DNA of 45,224 bases from a candidate division WWE3 bacterium RIFOXYD1_FULL_43_17 (GCA_001773385.1 MEWJ01000055.1:5304-50527), one strand, 5' to 3'. Positions 23,125 to 32,075 are shown, counted from the stretch's first letter. The notes: generated by a model from the sequence alone, not told the origin. Numbers and translations are program-made.

Positions 23125-24640
23125 CTTTATTTACCTTGTATATTCTAACAACCCAGTCGTCATTATTCATTAGTCTTCTTTCTTCAGTTTTCCGGGAGAA
23201 TTGGGGGTAGTTTGACACCTGCACAAAATTTACCGGACGTTTTACTGCGATTATGTAAAACCCCTCTGTTACGCGGTATTTAGCATCCATGTACCACTCG
23301 CTGATGGTTTTGTCTTCATTAGAGATGTAACCGTAATCTTCCCCGGTCTCGTCGTTACGGGAATTAATATAAGCGTTTATCTCATCCCACTGCCTGTAAT
23401 GCGGAAACCCGAAAAGAGGCAGTTTCTGCTCTATGGTGTATTCGGGTGTTATGAGCACGGGTAGTTTTTTTACAAAATTATTGTTCGGATACTTAGTCCT
23501 AAACTCCTCAAAATATACTTTTTGCTCCCAGGGGTACTCATCGGTATGATCTACAAAAATAAAGTACGACTGATAACCTAGGAAGGCGAATACGGGAAGT
23601 ATAAGCATTACCGGTAAAACCTTTGTCCATCTCGGAAAAGCGTTTATTAGTCCGGCTATCCCCAACCCTGCCAAAATAGTGACAGGAAGCACAAAGTTAT
23701 AGATATGTGTGCCCGGTTTTCTCACAAAAAATTCAAAAATTAAAAATGAAAATACAAACCACAAAATGTAAGGAAGCGCCTTTTTGAAACGCATGATTCC
23801 GAAAAGCGCGGCAATTGAAACAAACTCCAAAGCATAAAAAGGGTTGTACAGACGGATAAGTTCTAAATAAGTTCCGAGACTGTGTATTCCTATATCGACT
23901 CTTCTGCCGAAATATTGCTGATTATCCGAAAGTCCCGTAAAGGCCAACATATATGGGATTAAAAAAGGAAGTAACAGCAGACAACCCAGCACGAAATTTA
24001 ATAACAAAATCCTTACCTTGTAACTTCCGGCCTGTGCATTGTTAAATAAAAATCTAATAAAAATGTACAAAACAACCGGGATAATAAAAATTGCGTCCCA
24101 GTGGGACAACACAGAAAGACAGAAAAAGAGCGTTCCCAAAAGGGTACTCCGTATCAGCTTCTTTTCTTTGTACAAAAGATCTGCGTAGAAATAAATCGAT
24201 AAAAAATTAAACAAGAGGTTTAGGTTCTGGTACTGAGCAATCCTCCCAAAACCTACTATAAAGCCATTTACAAGGTAGAGTAGGGAAGAAATAAACGCCG
24301 CCAAACTATCCCCGGAAAGCTTTCTAACCATAAGATAAAACGCTGCGACCGAAAATACCGAAAGCAACGCAAAAGGGAGACGCTGCGCGTATTCATTTCT
24401 AAAATCTTTAGTAATAAAATGGGGAATTTCCGAGACCAAAAATTGCATCGGACCTTTTCTGCGCGTGATAAAAAAATCCTTCAGACTTTGTGCATTAACG
24501 GGCTCGATAAAAGCCTTTCTTTCGTCACCGATGTAGTCAGAATAACCCAGATCTATAAATCTAAACGGAACTGCAAGCAGACTCAAAGCCAAAATTACAA
24601 AAACTGTACGCAAGTTATTTGACAGCCTTATGGTTGCCAA
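23096..24640 (-). CDS. GT39-like glycosyltransferase, paralog A
   Basis: This polytopic transferase of 514 residues has a first loop LGYSDYIGDERKAF with the conserved acidic pair, then RRKGPMQFL. Both motifs recur in the paralogs at 24700 and 26883. About ten helices are followed by a C-terminal soluble domain (about 390-514) with GFPHYRQWDE and KRPVNFV. The frame opens at a TTG at 24640; AAGGAGG lies 10 nt upstream and no better ATG is near, so TTG is accepted. The likely donor is a polyprenyl-phosphate sugar and the acceptor is unknown. Confidence 0.78.
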   Translation of the reverse strand: MATIRLSNNLRTVFVILALSLLAVPFRFIDLGYSDYIGDERKAFIEPVNAQSLKDFFITRRKGPMQFLVSEIPHFITKDFRNEYAQRLPFALLSVFSVAAFYLMVRKLSGDSLAAFISSLLYLVNGFIVGFGRIAQYQNLNLLFNFLSIYFYADLLYKEKKLIRSTLLGTLFFCLSVLSHWDAIFIIPVVLYIFIRFLFNNAQAGSYKVRILLLNFVLGCLLLLPFLIPYMLAFTGLSDNQQYFGRRVDIGIHSLGTYLELIRLYNPFYALEFVSIAALFGIMRFKKALPYILWFVFSFLIFEFFVRKPGTHIYNFVLPVTILAGLGIAGLINAFPRWTKVLPVMLILPVFAFLGYQSYFIFVDHTDEYPWEQKVYFEEFRTKYPNNNFVKKLPVLITPEYTIEQKLPLFGFPHYRQWDEINAYINSRNDETGEDYGYISNEDKTISEWYMDAKYRVTEGFYIIAVKRPVNFVQVSNYPQFSRKTEERRLMNNDDWVVRIYKVNKDATKKRIVE

Positions 24641-24699
24641 TTGTAAAAAACCTCCTTCCGGAAAAAAGATGAACGTATCCTGTTTTAGAATTGCATACT

Positions 24700-26202
24700 T
24701 TATTTTTCTTCATTTGCACTCGCTTTATATATCCTCATCGTGTTTTCTCCGTAAACTTCTATCCGCTTGACCGTCTTTTTATTTTTAATCGAAGGAAAGG
24801 TGTAGTCGTTAACAAAGGACAAAGGTCTTTTTACACCTATGGCATAATACTCCCCTTCTTTCCCATATCTTAACGGTAAGTAAAAACCCCCGATACTGGA
24901 CTCTTCGTTGGTAACGTAGGGCAGGTCAGAACCGTTCCTGGCGTTCTCGCCGGCCAAAAACTCAGCTGCTTCCTTCCAACCCCTGTAAATAGGAAAGCCG
25001 ATAATGTTGTTGGGAAGGCTTTGCTGCGAGTAAGGTCTGGTCTTGCGGCCTAAAATATCCTCCTGCGACCAGGGATAATCCACTGAGGGATCCGCGAATA
25101 ATAAATAACCCTGATACGCGAAGAAAGAGAAAAGGGCTATAAGCGCAACAACAACTGCCTTAGACAAAAAACCTTTAAATAACTGATAAAAGTACTGCGC
25201 ACCTAGGGCGGACAATATTACGGCCGGGTAAAAAAGGTTATAAACATGTGTTCCCGGCTTTATGATGATAAACATAAAGGCTGCCAGCGAAAGTAAAAAC
25301 CAATAAAAATATGGGTACGCACGCTTTGACCCTATAAGTCCGGCAAAGGCCAGTGCCCCCAGGGCATATAAATACACAAATGGGTTATACAGTTCAACTT
25401 TTGTAATATATTCTTTAAGGTTATGCATGATATTCTCAAGTGATATCTCAGCCTGACCTACCCGGGTTTTGAAATAACTTATATTCCCCGCATCCGATAA
25501 GGCAACTCCGTAATAATTTATAAAAAAAGGCATAAATATTACCAGCACAGGAAGCGACAATGCACCGATGATAGACCTTCTTTGTCTTCCTCTTAAAGGA
25601 GCAAAAAGAACATATTTAAAAATTAAAAACAATGCAGGGGGAAGAACAAAAACCATATCCCAATGCGACATAATTGATAAAGATAAAAATAACGAACCTA
25701 AAATTGAATTTCTTATCCTGTGATCTTCATCCTTCAATAACGAAAGAAAATACAAACCTGCCGACGAAAAAAGCAGGTTCAGGCTTTGGTATTGTACGAC
25801 CCTTCCAAAGGCTATTAACATTCCGTTTAACCCCAAAAATAGTGTTGCTACGACAGCCACAAACTGCCCTTCCATATTTTTTATGAATTTATAGAAAAAG
25901 AAAAGTCCAAACACGGACGCAAGAAAAAACGGAAATCTGTATGAAAATTCGTCGAAAACATTGTTGTTAAAAATATTCACTGCCTGTGCCACCAAAAACT
26001 GCACCGGGCCTTTTCTCTGCGCAAGTAGAAACCCCGTGTTTATTTCAGAATTTTTAACCGGCGTCATTACAGTAGTTTCGTCTGGAATATATTCGGAGTA
26101 TCCGAGATTTATGAGACGCAATAACACGAACGAAAGGAACACAGCTGTAAGCATTGCGATGTTTGCGTATTTAAGAACTACTGCCAAGTTTTTCTCAAAC
26201 AT
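24700..26202 (-). CDS. GT39-like glycosyltransferase, paralog B
   Basis: This 500-residue polytopic enzyme has LGYSEYIPDETTV in the first loop (Asp-Glu kept, Gly to Pro) and QRKGPVQFLVAQ after it. Its C-terminal domain has GFPIYRGWKEAAEF and GVKRPLSFV, aligning with paralogs A and C. The frame reaches a GTG at 26208, but the ATG at 26202 is preferred because a TAGAAT box (26218-26213) would overlap a 4-nt gap to the GTG. A 59-nt gap separates it from paralog A. It is divergent from the superoxide dismutase gene. Confidence 0.78.
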   Translation of the reverse strand: MFEKNLAVVLKYANIAMLTAVFLSFVLLRLINLGYSEYIPDETTVMTPVKNSEINTGFLLAQRKGPVQFLVAQAVNIFNNNVFDEFSYRFPFFLASVFGLFFFYKFIKNMEGQFVAVVATLFLGLNGMLIAFGRVVQYQSLNLLFSSAGLYFLSLLKDEDHRIRNSILGSLFLSLSIMSHWDMVFVLPPALFLIFKYVLFAPLRGRQRRSIIGALSLPVLVIFMPFFINYYGVALSDAGNISYFKTRVGQAEISLENIMHNLKEYITKVELYNPFVYLYALGALAFAGLIGSKRAYPYFYWFLLSLAAFMFIIIKPGTHVYNLFYPAVILSALGAQYFYQLFKGFLSKAVVVALIALFSFFAYQGYLLFADPSVDYPWSQEDILGRKTRPYSQQSLPNNIIGFPIYRGWKEAAEFLAGENARNGSDLPYVTNEESSIGGFYLPLRYGKEGEYYAIGVKRPLSFVNDYTFPSIKNKKTVKRIEVYGENTMRIYKASANEEK

Positions 26203-26238
26203 ATACACCTAAATTCTAGCAAAAAAGTGAACTTATGA

Positions 26239-26279
26239 TATTATATAGACATCCGTAAATATATTGAAAGGGGCAGTTT
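26239..26279 (+). promoter_or_regulatory. sod -10 box TATTAT and Shine-Dalgarno
   Basis: TATTAT (26239-26244) is a probable -10 box. AAAGGGG (about 26267-26273) lies 6 nt before the ATG at 26280. The sod gene therefore has a true leader of roughly 30 nt, unlike most plus-strand monocistronic genes here. Confidence 0.5.
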
Positions 26280-26879
26280 ATGATAAAAGAACTTCCGAAA
26301 CTAAATTACGCATACGATGATCTGGAACCTTATATAGACGCGCTGACAATGGAGACCCACTACACGAAGCACCACCAGGCATACCTGGACAAGTTAACCG
26401 CGGCCATAGCCGACACATCCCTGGAAGACATGGAACTGGAAGATATATTGATGTCGCCCAACTCTATAGGTGAGACCATTAGAACCGCGGTGTTAAACAA
26501 CGGCGGGGGAGTATACAATCACAACTTTTTTTGGAGTGTTATAGGCCCCGCAGAAGGAAAAACCCCAAACGGCGAATTACTCGCAAAAATAAACGAGCTG
26601 TCCGGCTCTTTTGACGCCTTTAAAGAAGAATTTACTAAAAGCGCTTTATCTCTTTTTGGAAGCGGCTGGACATGGCTGGTACAAGGAAAAGACGGGAAAT
26701 TGATGGTGATGAACACACAAAACCAGGCAACTCCTTTGACAGAAGGCTATAAACCTTTGCTGGCGCTGGATGTATGGGAACATGCTTATTATCTTAAATA
26801 CCAGAACAGACGCGCGGATTACATTACTAACTGGTGGAACGTGGTTAATTGGGATAACGTTGCTAAAATGTTAGCCTAA
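26280..26879 (+). CDS. sod: Fe/Mn superoxide dismutase
   Basis: This protein converts superoxide to oxygen and peroxide in the cytoplasm. The metal ligands are His27 in METHYTKHH, His81 in VYNHNFFW, Asp164 and His168 in LDVWEHAYY. GSGWTWLV and NTQNQATPL are typical of the family; Fe and Mn preference cannot be fixed from these alone. Its 199 residues are standard. The gene points away from paralog B and converges on paralog C of the glycosyltransferase cluster, 3 nt from its stop. A role in the cluster is unlikely; it looks inserted. Confidence 0.95.
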   Translation: MIKELPKLNYAYDDLEPYIDALTMETHYTKHHQAYLDKLTAAIADTSLEDMELEDILMSPNSIGETIRTAVLNNGGGVYNHNFFWSVIGPAEGKTPNGELLAKINELSGSFDAFKEEFTKSALSLFGSGWTWLVQGKDGKLMVMNTQNQATPLTEGYKPLLALDVWEHAYYLKYQNRRADYITNWWNVVNWDNVAKMLA

Positions 26880-26882
26880 AGC

Positions 26883-28319
26883 TCACTTGACGAGCTTATA
26901 AATCTGAGAAACCTTCGTATCTGCAACATAAAATTCGGTCTCGAGGTTATACTTTGGTGCATTCGCCGTTAAGAAATCCTCTTTAGGATTGTCGATTTCC
27001 TGATTATCTAATATATGGACGTAATACAATGGTAAAAAGTTTGGTCCCGGTCGCGTGTAGGCAAATCCCCTCAAATAAAAATCAGCGTATGAATCATTAT
27101 CGTTTGTATAAACACCGTTAACATCATCCTTATTGTCGAAATAAACTTTGATTTGATCCCAGCCACGGTTGTAAGGAAATCCATATAGAAACAATTGATA
27201 CTTTTTTTCAATTTTATTTATGTTCAAACCTAATACAGAAGATTGCTTCCACGGATACCCTGTATTCAAAGAAGGAACAAAAGTATAAAAAGAAACTCCA
27301 ACGTATAAAGGCAATAAAACGGAAGCAATGAGACGTGCGTATTTACCTGATATAGAAATTATGTAACCGCTTAAAATAATCAACGGCACCAGATAGTTTT
27401 GAATATGGGTACCAGGATTTTTAATAACCAATTCATAGAAACCGAGTGCAGCAACAAACCAGATTTGCACCATATAAATCTTGCGGTCTCCTTTTGCAAA
27501 AAACGAAATAAGACCCGGCAGGGTCAGTATTAAGAAAAGATTAAAAGGGTTATAGACACCCACCGTATATGCCGAATTATTAGGTAAATACCCGCTTCCG
27601 GACATGCGTCTCGACACGTAATTTACCGTGTTGGAAGCTAAATAGCCCTTTAGTATGTACGGGAGATAAAACGGCAATAAGAGCAAAACCGAAGGTAGAA
27701 AAAAGTACTTTAAAAAAGTTACGAGATCCTGCTTACTCTGTGTATAAAATAGAACAGCGGGAATCAGAAAAAATACTCCGTCGTAATGACTGTAAACGGA
27801 TAAAACCCAAAATACTGCAGCGGCCGGAAGATAAATTCTTTTTTTTCTCTCCTTAGATAAAAGAATAAACAAAATAGATAAAAATCCGAACAACATTAAG
27901 AAAGATTGGTACTGCGCCGTACGCCCGAACGCTACACTAAATCCGGAGAACGCATAAATAGTTGAGGAGTAGTATGCCGGATTTTTACCAAAAAGCTTTT
28001 TTACAACGAAATAGAAAACTATGACTGATAATACTGACGCCAGTGTGAATGGTAAACGTATCCAGGCTTCGTTGTACCCTCCTGAAATCTTTTCCATAAA
28101 CCAGGTCGCAATAAATTGTACCGGACCTTTTCTTTGATCCAGTAAAAATTTAGACGCCGTAACCGTCTTATCCAGATAAAGTGTTTTTATTTCGTCACCG
28201 TAATAATGGGAATATCCTAAACCAGAAACACGCACAAAAAAACTTAATAACAACAGTACAATGAGAAAAACTTTTTCGAATCCGAACTTTTTAAGTAATA
28301 CCCCAGGTCTAGTAAGCAT
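26883..28319 (-). CDS. GT39-like glycosyltransferase, paralog C
   Basis: The 478-residue protein (from ATG 28319) has LGYSHYYGDEIKTL in the first loop and QRKGPVQFI after it, then about ten helices with NPGTHIQNYLVPL matching KPGTHVYNLF and KPGTHIYNFV of the paralogs. The C-terminal domain has GFPYNRGWDQIKVYF. The frame is open to 28367 inside trxB; the ATG at 28319 overlaps the trxB end by 11 nt and fits reinitiation. It probably adds a sugar to an exported acceptor like its paralogs. Confidence 0.77.
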   Translation of the reverse strand: MLTRPGVLLKKFGFEKVFLIVLLLLSFFVRVSGLGYSHYYGDEIKTLYLDKTVTASKFLLDQRKGPVQFIATWFMEKISGGYNEAWIRLPFTLASVLSVIVFYFVVKKLFGKNPAYYSSTIYAFSGFSVAFGRTAQYQSFLMLFGFLSILFILLSKERKKRIYLPAAAVFWVLSVYSHYDGVFFLIPAVLFYTQSKQDLVTFLKYFFLPSVLLLLPFYLPYILKGYLASNTVNYVSRRMSGSGYLPNNSAYTVGVYNPFNLFLILTLPGLISFFAKGDRKIYMVQIWFVAALGFYELVIKNPGTHIQNYLVPLIILSGYIISISGKYARLIASVLLPLYVGVSFYTFVPSLNTGYPWKQSSVLGLNINKIEKKYQLFLYGFPYNRGWDQIKVYFDNKDDVNGVYTNDNDSYADFYLRGFAYTRPGPNFLPLYYVHILDNQEIDNPKEDFLTANAPKYNLETEFYVADTKVSQIYKLVK

Positions 28320-29274
28320 CAGGTTTAACCTGAGCACCGTGGTCAGCGAGAAGTCTGACGGCGTCAAGGGCGGCCATACAACCTATTCCGGAAGCTGTTA
28401 TTGCCTGTCTGTAGTGATGATCAGCCACGTCACCCGCAGCTAAAACACCTTCTTTAGATGTCTTGGTGTTTGAGTTCACGACTATGTAACCTTTGGCGTC
28501 CAGCTCAATAAATCCCTGCAAAAACGATGTGTTAGGTTCATGTCCTATTGCAACAAATAAACCTTTCACGTCATCCATGACTTTTTCCTCACCTGTTTTA
28601 TTGTTTAAAACACGGAGCCCCTCAACATTACGTTCTCCGAGTACCTCTTTAACTTCGGTGTTATATAAAAATTCTATTTTTGGATTATCAGACGCGCGCT
28701 TTAACATTATTTTGCTTGCTTTTGTGTGATCTTCATCTCCCCTGACAAGAATGTAGACCTTAGATGCAAATTTTGTTAAGAAAGTACTTTCTTCCATAGC
28801 GGCATCGCCGGCGCCCACAACCACAACAACTTTATCTTTAAAGAAAAACCCGTCGCATGTGGCGCAAGCAGATACGCCTTTACCTTTCAATCTATTTTCG
28901 CTGTCGAGCCCGAGCCATCTGGCAGAGGCACCGGTTGCTACAATTATTGTTTTAGCTGAAATTTTTTCTCCGGAATCCAAATCAAGTTCAAAGCCTTCTT
29001 CGAATGTGCCCTTTATAGAAGAAACGTTGGCGTCCATAAAAATGGTTCCGAATCTCTCTGCCTGTTTTCGCATATTAGCAATGAGTTCGGGGCCCATAAT
29101 ACCCTCCGGGAAGCCGGGAAAATTTTCAACATCGGAAGTTATAACTAATTGCCCGCCTGCAGGATTGCCTGCAATGACAAGTGTTTTTAAAAGTGCGCGC
29201 GAGGCATATATTGAAGCAGTAAGCCCCGAGGGACCGCCTCCTATTATTATTAAATCGTAAGTTGACTCTTGCAT
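28309..29274 (-). CDS. trxB: Thioredoxin reductase
   Basis: This FAD- and NADPH-dependent flavoenzyme reduces thioredoxin, which in turn feeds MsrA, MsrB and peroxidases. The FAD site IIGGGPSGLTA, the redox pair Cys137-x2-Cys140 (ACATCDGFFFKDK), the NADPH site VVVGAGDAAMEES and the C-terminal AAGDVADHHYRQA are all present at 321 residues. A TATAAT box lies 6 nt before the ATG. The 3' end overlaps the start of a GT39-like gene. No thioredoxin gene is in the window. Confidence 0.95.
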   Translation of the reverse strand: MQESTYDLIIIGGGPSGLTASIYASRALLKTLVIAGNPAGGQLVITSDVENFPGFPEGIMGPELIANMRKQAERFGTIFMDANVSSIKGTFEEGFELDLDSGEKISAKTIIVATGASARWLGLDSENRLKGKGVSACATCDGFFFKDKVVVVVGAGDAAMEESTFLTKFASKVYILVRGDEDHTKASKIMLKRASDNPKIEFLYNTEVKEVLGERNVEGLRVLNNKTGEEKVMDDVKGLFVAIGHEPNTSFLQGFIELDAKGYIVVNSNTKTSKEGVLAAGDVADHHYRQAITASGIGCMAALDAVRLLADHGAQVKPDAY

Positions 29275-29286
29275 TTATTTATTATA
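29275..29286 (-). promoter_or_regulatory. -10 box TATAAT, 6 nt before trxB ATG
   Basis: TATAAT (29286-29281, minus strand) and AAATAA precede the ATG at 29274. Confidence 0.65.
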
Positions 29287-29337
29287 CATCGTATATATAT
29301 TTCGTCTGAGATAGTATAAAGTTTACACAAACTACAT

Positions 29338-29553
29338 ATGCCCAAAAATAAAAAAAATCCAATAAAAAAAAGCGAGGAATCAATAATTTTAGAGGGGGAC
29401 GCCGGAACTCCTGAGGTAGAACCAGTCGTAGAACTGGACCCGGAAATACTTTCCGTTCTCGAAAACAAAAAAAAGAAGAAGATTCCCTCCCCATCGGATG
29501 TGGACTACATACCCGAACTCGAGAGAGACGTTGATTTTTCCGACACTTTCTAG
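29338..29553 (+). CDS. Small charged protein of unknown function
   Basis: The 71-residue frame encodes a Lys-rich start (MPKNKKNPIKKSEES), an acidic middle (VEPVVELDPEILSVLE) and KKKKKIPSPSDVDYIPELE. No hydrophobic core or known domain is visible; it is probably disordered. A TATAAA box at 29315-29320 lies 17 nt before the ATG, giving a very short leader without a Shine-Dalgarno site. It sits 13 nt upstream of the next gene, suggesting co-transcription. It is treated as real because of its position and coding-like composition, with moderate doubt. Confidence 0.5.
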   Translation: MPKNKKNPIKKSEESIILEGDAGTPEVEPVVELDPEILSVLENKKKKKIPSPSDVDYIPELERDVDFSDTF

Positions 29554-29566
29554 GATTATGTAACTA

Positions 29567-30016
29567 ATGTCAATATTACTTTTGAAGTTGAGGGGAAACC
29601 CGACGTTAAACCGTACCATCTGGCCGCCCGAGCTTTATATCTATGACGATCTCCTGACCTACCGTAAGCGTAAATGGTTCGTGGTTCGCGAGGTTACCAT
29701 ATCGTATAACCAAATCGCCCAGGCTACCCTCCATCATTCCCTCCTTTTTGCACACCTCGAAATTGTAACTACGGGCACAGACGACCTGATAGTGAAGTAT
29801 ATGGGGAAAAAGACGGGTGTCCGGGCCAAAAAAATATTGGACCAGAAGCTGTATCATGCACACTCTAAACTCCACCAGGAGGGAGAAGTGGACCATTCCA
29901 AGATGAACGTCTACGAAAAGGGGCTAAACAGGTACAGGGAGCTTTTAAACCGCGGAAAGATAACTAAAAAGGAGTACGAAAAGAAGAAAAGGGATCTGTT
30001 GAAGCGGGTAGAGTAG
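29567..30016 (+). CDS. Bacterial PH-like domain protein with SHOCT tail
   Basis: The 149-residue protein reads as a beta-rich PH-like domain (about residues 15-90: WPPELYIYDDLLTYRKRKWF, REVTISYNQIAQATLHHS, LEIVTTGTDDLIVKYMG) and a C-terminal helical hairpin NRYRELLNRGKITKKEYEKK that matches the SHOCT motif. Such proteins are usually cytoplasmic or membrane-associated with unknown partners. No membrane helix is present. A GATTAT hexamer lies 7 nt before the ATG, but coupling to the small gene upstream is equally likely. Confidence 0.72.
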   Translation: MSILLLKLRGNPTLNRTIWPPELYIYDDLLTYRKRKWFVVREVTISYNQIAQATLHHSLLFAHLEIVTTGTDDLIVKYMGKKTGVRAKKILDQKLYHAHSKLHQEGEVDHSKMNVYEKGLNRYRELLNRGKITKKEYEKKKRDLLKRVE

Positions 30017-30058
30017 CTTTTTTGAGGGCCTGCCGCGAAATTGTTGGAAAATCCCTGC

Positions 30059-30085
30059 TATAATGTAGAATAGTCAGGTAATTAT
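30059..30085 (+). promoter_or_regulatory. -10 box TATAAT of tRNA-Gly
   Basis: TATAAT (30059-30064) lies 21 nt before the mature 5' end. No good -35 hexamer is found at 16-18 nt. Confidence 0.5.
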
Positions 30086-30160
30086 GCGGCGGTAGTTCAG
30101 TGGTAGAATGTCTCCCTTCCAAGGAGAAGGTCGCCGGTTCGAACCCGGTCCGCCGCTCCA
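30086..30160 (+). tRNA. tRNA-Gly (anticodon TCC)
   Basis: The cloverleaf folds with acceptor GCGGCGG/CCGCCGC, D arm GTTCAGTGGTAGAAT, anticodon stem TCTCC/GGAGA with loop CTTCCAA (anticodon TCC, reading GGA), and T arm GCCGGTTCGAACCCGGT. The 3' CCA is encoded at 30158-30160. The U34 of this tRNA is a potential target of the Elp3 pathway in this window. Confidence 0.96.
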
Positions 30161-30167
30161 GTTAAAA

Positions 30168-31511
30168 TCAACCCTGAAGTTTTTCACCCGGTTCAAAATG
30201 TGCTCTGCGTCCGTTGTCCCAGTCAGCCTTGTCGGAAGGGCCGGGGAAGACGTCGATTTCTATTTTCCCTGAATCTATTGAAGCCACCATTGAAGCTTTT
30301 ACGTCCTTGTTACAAAAAGCTGCACCCATTTCTTCCTCTCCTGCGTTACCTGTTCCTGTGCAAAGCATCCTAAACATTTTATAAGAACCTGGTCCTTCCA
30401 AATCGCCGAATTTTTTAGCGAATAAACCGCCGGATAATCTTGTTGCCCGTTCCTCTCTACTTAAGTAAATGTCGTGCCATAGTTTATCTACTCCCTCTGA
30501 AGTACCCGTAGCAGCTTCAGCAAAACTATCGTTAGTCATCCTATTAGAAGAAACAACTGTCCCGCCAGGAATTACTTTTAACTGGTTTGTGGAGTTGTGA
30601 ACAAAATCCACTACGTCTGTATCTATTCCGGCCGGAGTGCGCTTCACAATATTTAATTTGTACCCCGTCGATGTAGGAAGAAGATTATCTAAAATTTCTG
30701 ACGTCTCGCGTTCCGACCCTAAATGCCACATAACCCAGGTAATCATATTTGCCGGAATAGAGACCTCGGGGTTCTCGTCCGCTCCGGAAAGTGAGTCGGT
30801 ACAAAGCAGCATGTCCTCCGAAAAACAAAAAGCTGAACCGGGAAGAAGTTCCGGATATATAAACGCTCCTCTCCGCTGGCCATCCGGAAACTCCGCACCG
30901 TCCACAAAAAACACTCTTAGCTTATCGAATCTTTCCCCCGGAGCGTCTTCAACATCTTCTTCCGTGTGCCAAACAAAGCATCTACCATCTTCCGTCAAAT
31001 GTATTCCTGTCTGGCAGCCAACCGTTTCATCCTGGAGAAGAAAGGCTAAATATAATCCGATATGCTGCGCGTAAATACCCCGTTTTACTTCCGGCAGTTT
31101 TTCAAGAACATCGTTCTTAAGTTTGTCCAAGCCGGTTCCCGCAGTCCAGCTGTACAAACATTCCATATATTTGTTTACACTATCCCTGAGCCACGCGGGT
31201 TTTTCCCCGTTATTAATAAACCCATCACGGATGTAATCCAGTTGATCTGTTATCCTTTCTAAGCGTGAAAGTAATTCTTCCGGATTAGAAAATTCTTCCC
31301 CGAGCATATTTTTTGCAGAAGCTAAAACTATGTCACTTACCTCACGTCCGAGAAGATTATGAGATTCCGATAAAGAAGCGTTAAATTCCACCGTGTCTAT
31401 TTTGTTGAAACGCTCTCTTTCGGCCGCAATATCCGCGTTATAGTCAGAAATACGTTCAGTCAAATCAGGAATTTCTTCAGAAGGTTCGTTTTCCAAACCG
31501 CGCTCACTCAT
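30168..31511 (-). CDS. Possible Ntn-hydrolase (peptidase C45-like)
   Basis: This 447-residue cytoplasmic protein has no sure family. The first 160 residues are helical and charged. From Cys166 the order GCQTGIHLTEDGRCFVWHTE, then IYPELLPGSAFCFSEDML, PANMITWVMWHLGSERETSE, TGYKLNIVKRTPAGIDTDVV and GGTVVSSNRMTND resembles C45/acyl-CoA:6-APA acyltransferase-like Ntn hydrolases, in which an internal Cys becomes the nucleophile after self-cleavage. If so, the N-terminal part is an unusually long propeptide. The start is set by a TAAACT box 6 nt upstream of the ATG. The gene ends 8 nt from tRNA-Gly, convergent with it. Confidence 0.5.
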   Translation of the reverse strand: MSERGLENEPSEEIPDLTERISDYNADIAAERERFNKIDTVEFNASLSESHNLLGREVSDIVLASAKNMLGEEFSNPEELLSRLERITDQLDYIRDGFINNGEKPAWLRDSVNKYMECLYSWTAGTGLDKLKNDVLEKLPEVKRGIYAQHIGLYLAFLLQDETVGCQTGIHLTEDGRCFVWHTEEDVEDAPGERFDKLRVFFVDGAEFPDGQRRGAFIYPELLPGSAFCFSEDMLLCTDSLSGADENPEVSIPANMITWVMWHLGSERETSEILDNLLPTSTGYKLNIVKRTPAGIDTDVVDFVHNSTNQLKVIPGGTVVSSNRMTNDSFAEAATGTSEGVDKLWHDIYLSREERATRLSGGLFAKKFGDLEGPGSYKMFRMLCTGTGNAGEEEMGAAFCNKDVKASMVASIDSGKIEIDVFPGPSDKADWDNGRRAHFEPGEKLQG

Positions 31512-31523
31512 TAAATAAGTTTA
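31512..31523 (-). promoter_or_regulatory. -10 box TAAACT, 6 nt before ATG
   Basis: TAAACT (31523-31518, minus strand) and TATTTA precede the ATG at 31511. Confidence 0.6.
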
Positions 31524-31611
31524 ACAGATTTATTCCGGCAGTAGACAAATAATTTAAACCGGCACGTGAAGATACGCTCCCCAAACCCGAACCGGGCCTA
31601 ACACCCGTAAA

Positions 31612-31639
31612 TTGACTATTTTGGCTACCTTGTTAAAAT
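31612..31639 (+). promoter_or_regulatory. Promoter TTGACT-16-TAAAAT
   Basis: TTGACT (31612-31617) and TAAAAT (31634-31639) are 16 nt apart and face the small membrane protein at 31698. The implied leader is about 50 nt and carries AAGGAGG ahead of the GTG. The rest of the 186-nt gap shows nothing else recognisable. Confidence 0.65.
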
Positions 31640-31697
31640 GGCGCAAATCAACCTTTTTCACAATCAGGAAAAATCTTAGATAAGGAGGAACGGAGAC

Positions 31698-32015
31698 GTG
31701 CACGAGATCAAGAGTTATGAGGAATGGTTTCGGGAAGACGTAAAAGGCCCAAAAAAGATTGTTTATTTGGCGTCCTTTTTGGTTGCGGGTGTAAGTATAA
31801 TTTGCGGAGCTGTACTTTTCGTAATATTCGCTATTGCGGCCCGTGAACAGCGTTTAGGAACACTACTCAACGACATCGGATTGGCCGGATTTGTAAGTTT
31901 TTCAGTGGCACCACTATCTTATGTCGTTCACGATATTACAGATACTATCCTAACGACGGATTACAGAAAATACGTATTCGAGAAGTTATACGGCAATAGT
32001 ATACTGTTCGGATAA
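31698..32015 (+). CDS. Small two-helix membrane protein
   Basis: The 105-residue protein has a charged N-terminus (EIKSYEEWFREDVKGPKK), two hydrophobic segments (about residues 22-47 and 58-78) and a polar C-terminus with DYRKYVFEKLYGN. I do not recognise the family. Translation begins at GTG under a strong Shine-Dalgarno AAGGAGG about 9 nt upstream, and a conventional promoter precedes it, so it is a stand-alone transcription unit. Confidence 0.72.
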   Translation: MHEIKSYEEWFREDVKGPKKIVYLASFLVAGVSIICGAVLFVIFAIAAREQRLGTLLNDIGLAGFVSFSVAPLSYVVHDITDTILTTDYRKYVFEKLYGNSILFG

Positions 32016-32075
32016 TGTTTACGGCGTCTTTGACTGGGAAACCACTCACGGGCGCCATTTTTTATCAGTTAAACG

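Noticed and set aside
26206-26218. Leaderless GTG start at 26208 for GT39 paralog B
   Set aside because: The TAGAAT box would be only 4 nt from the GTG, too close for a transcript to include it; the ATG at 26202 fits better.
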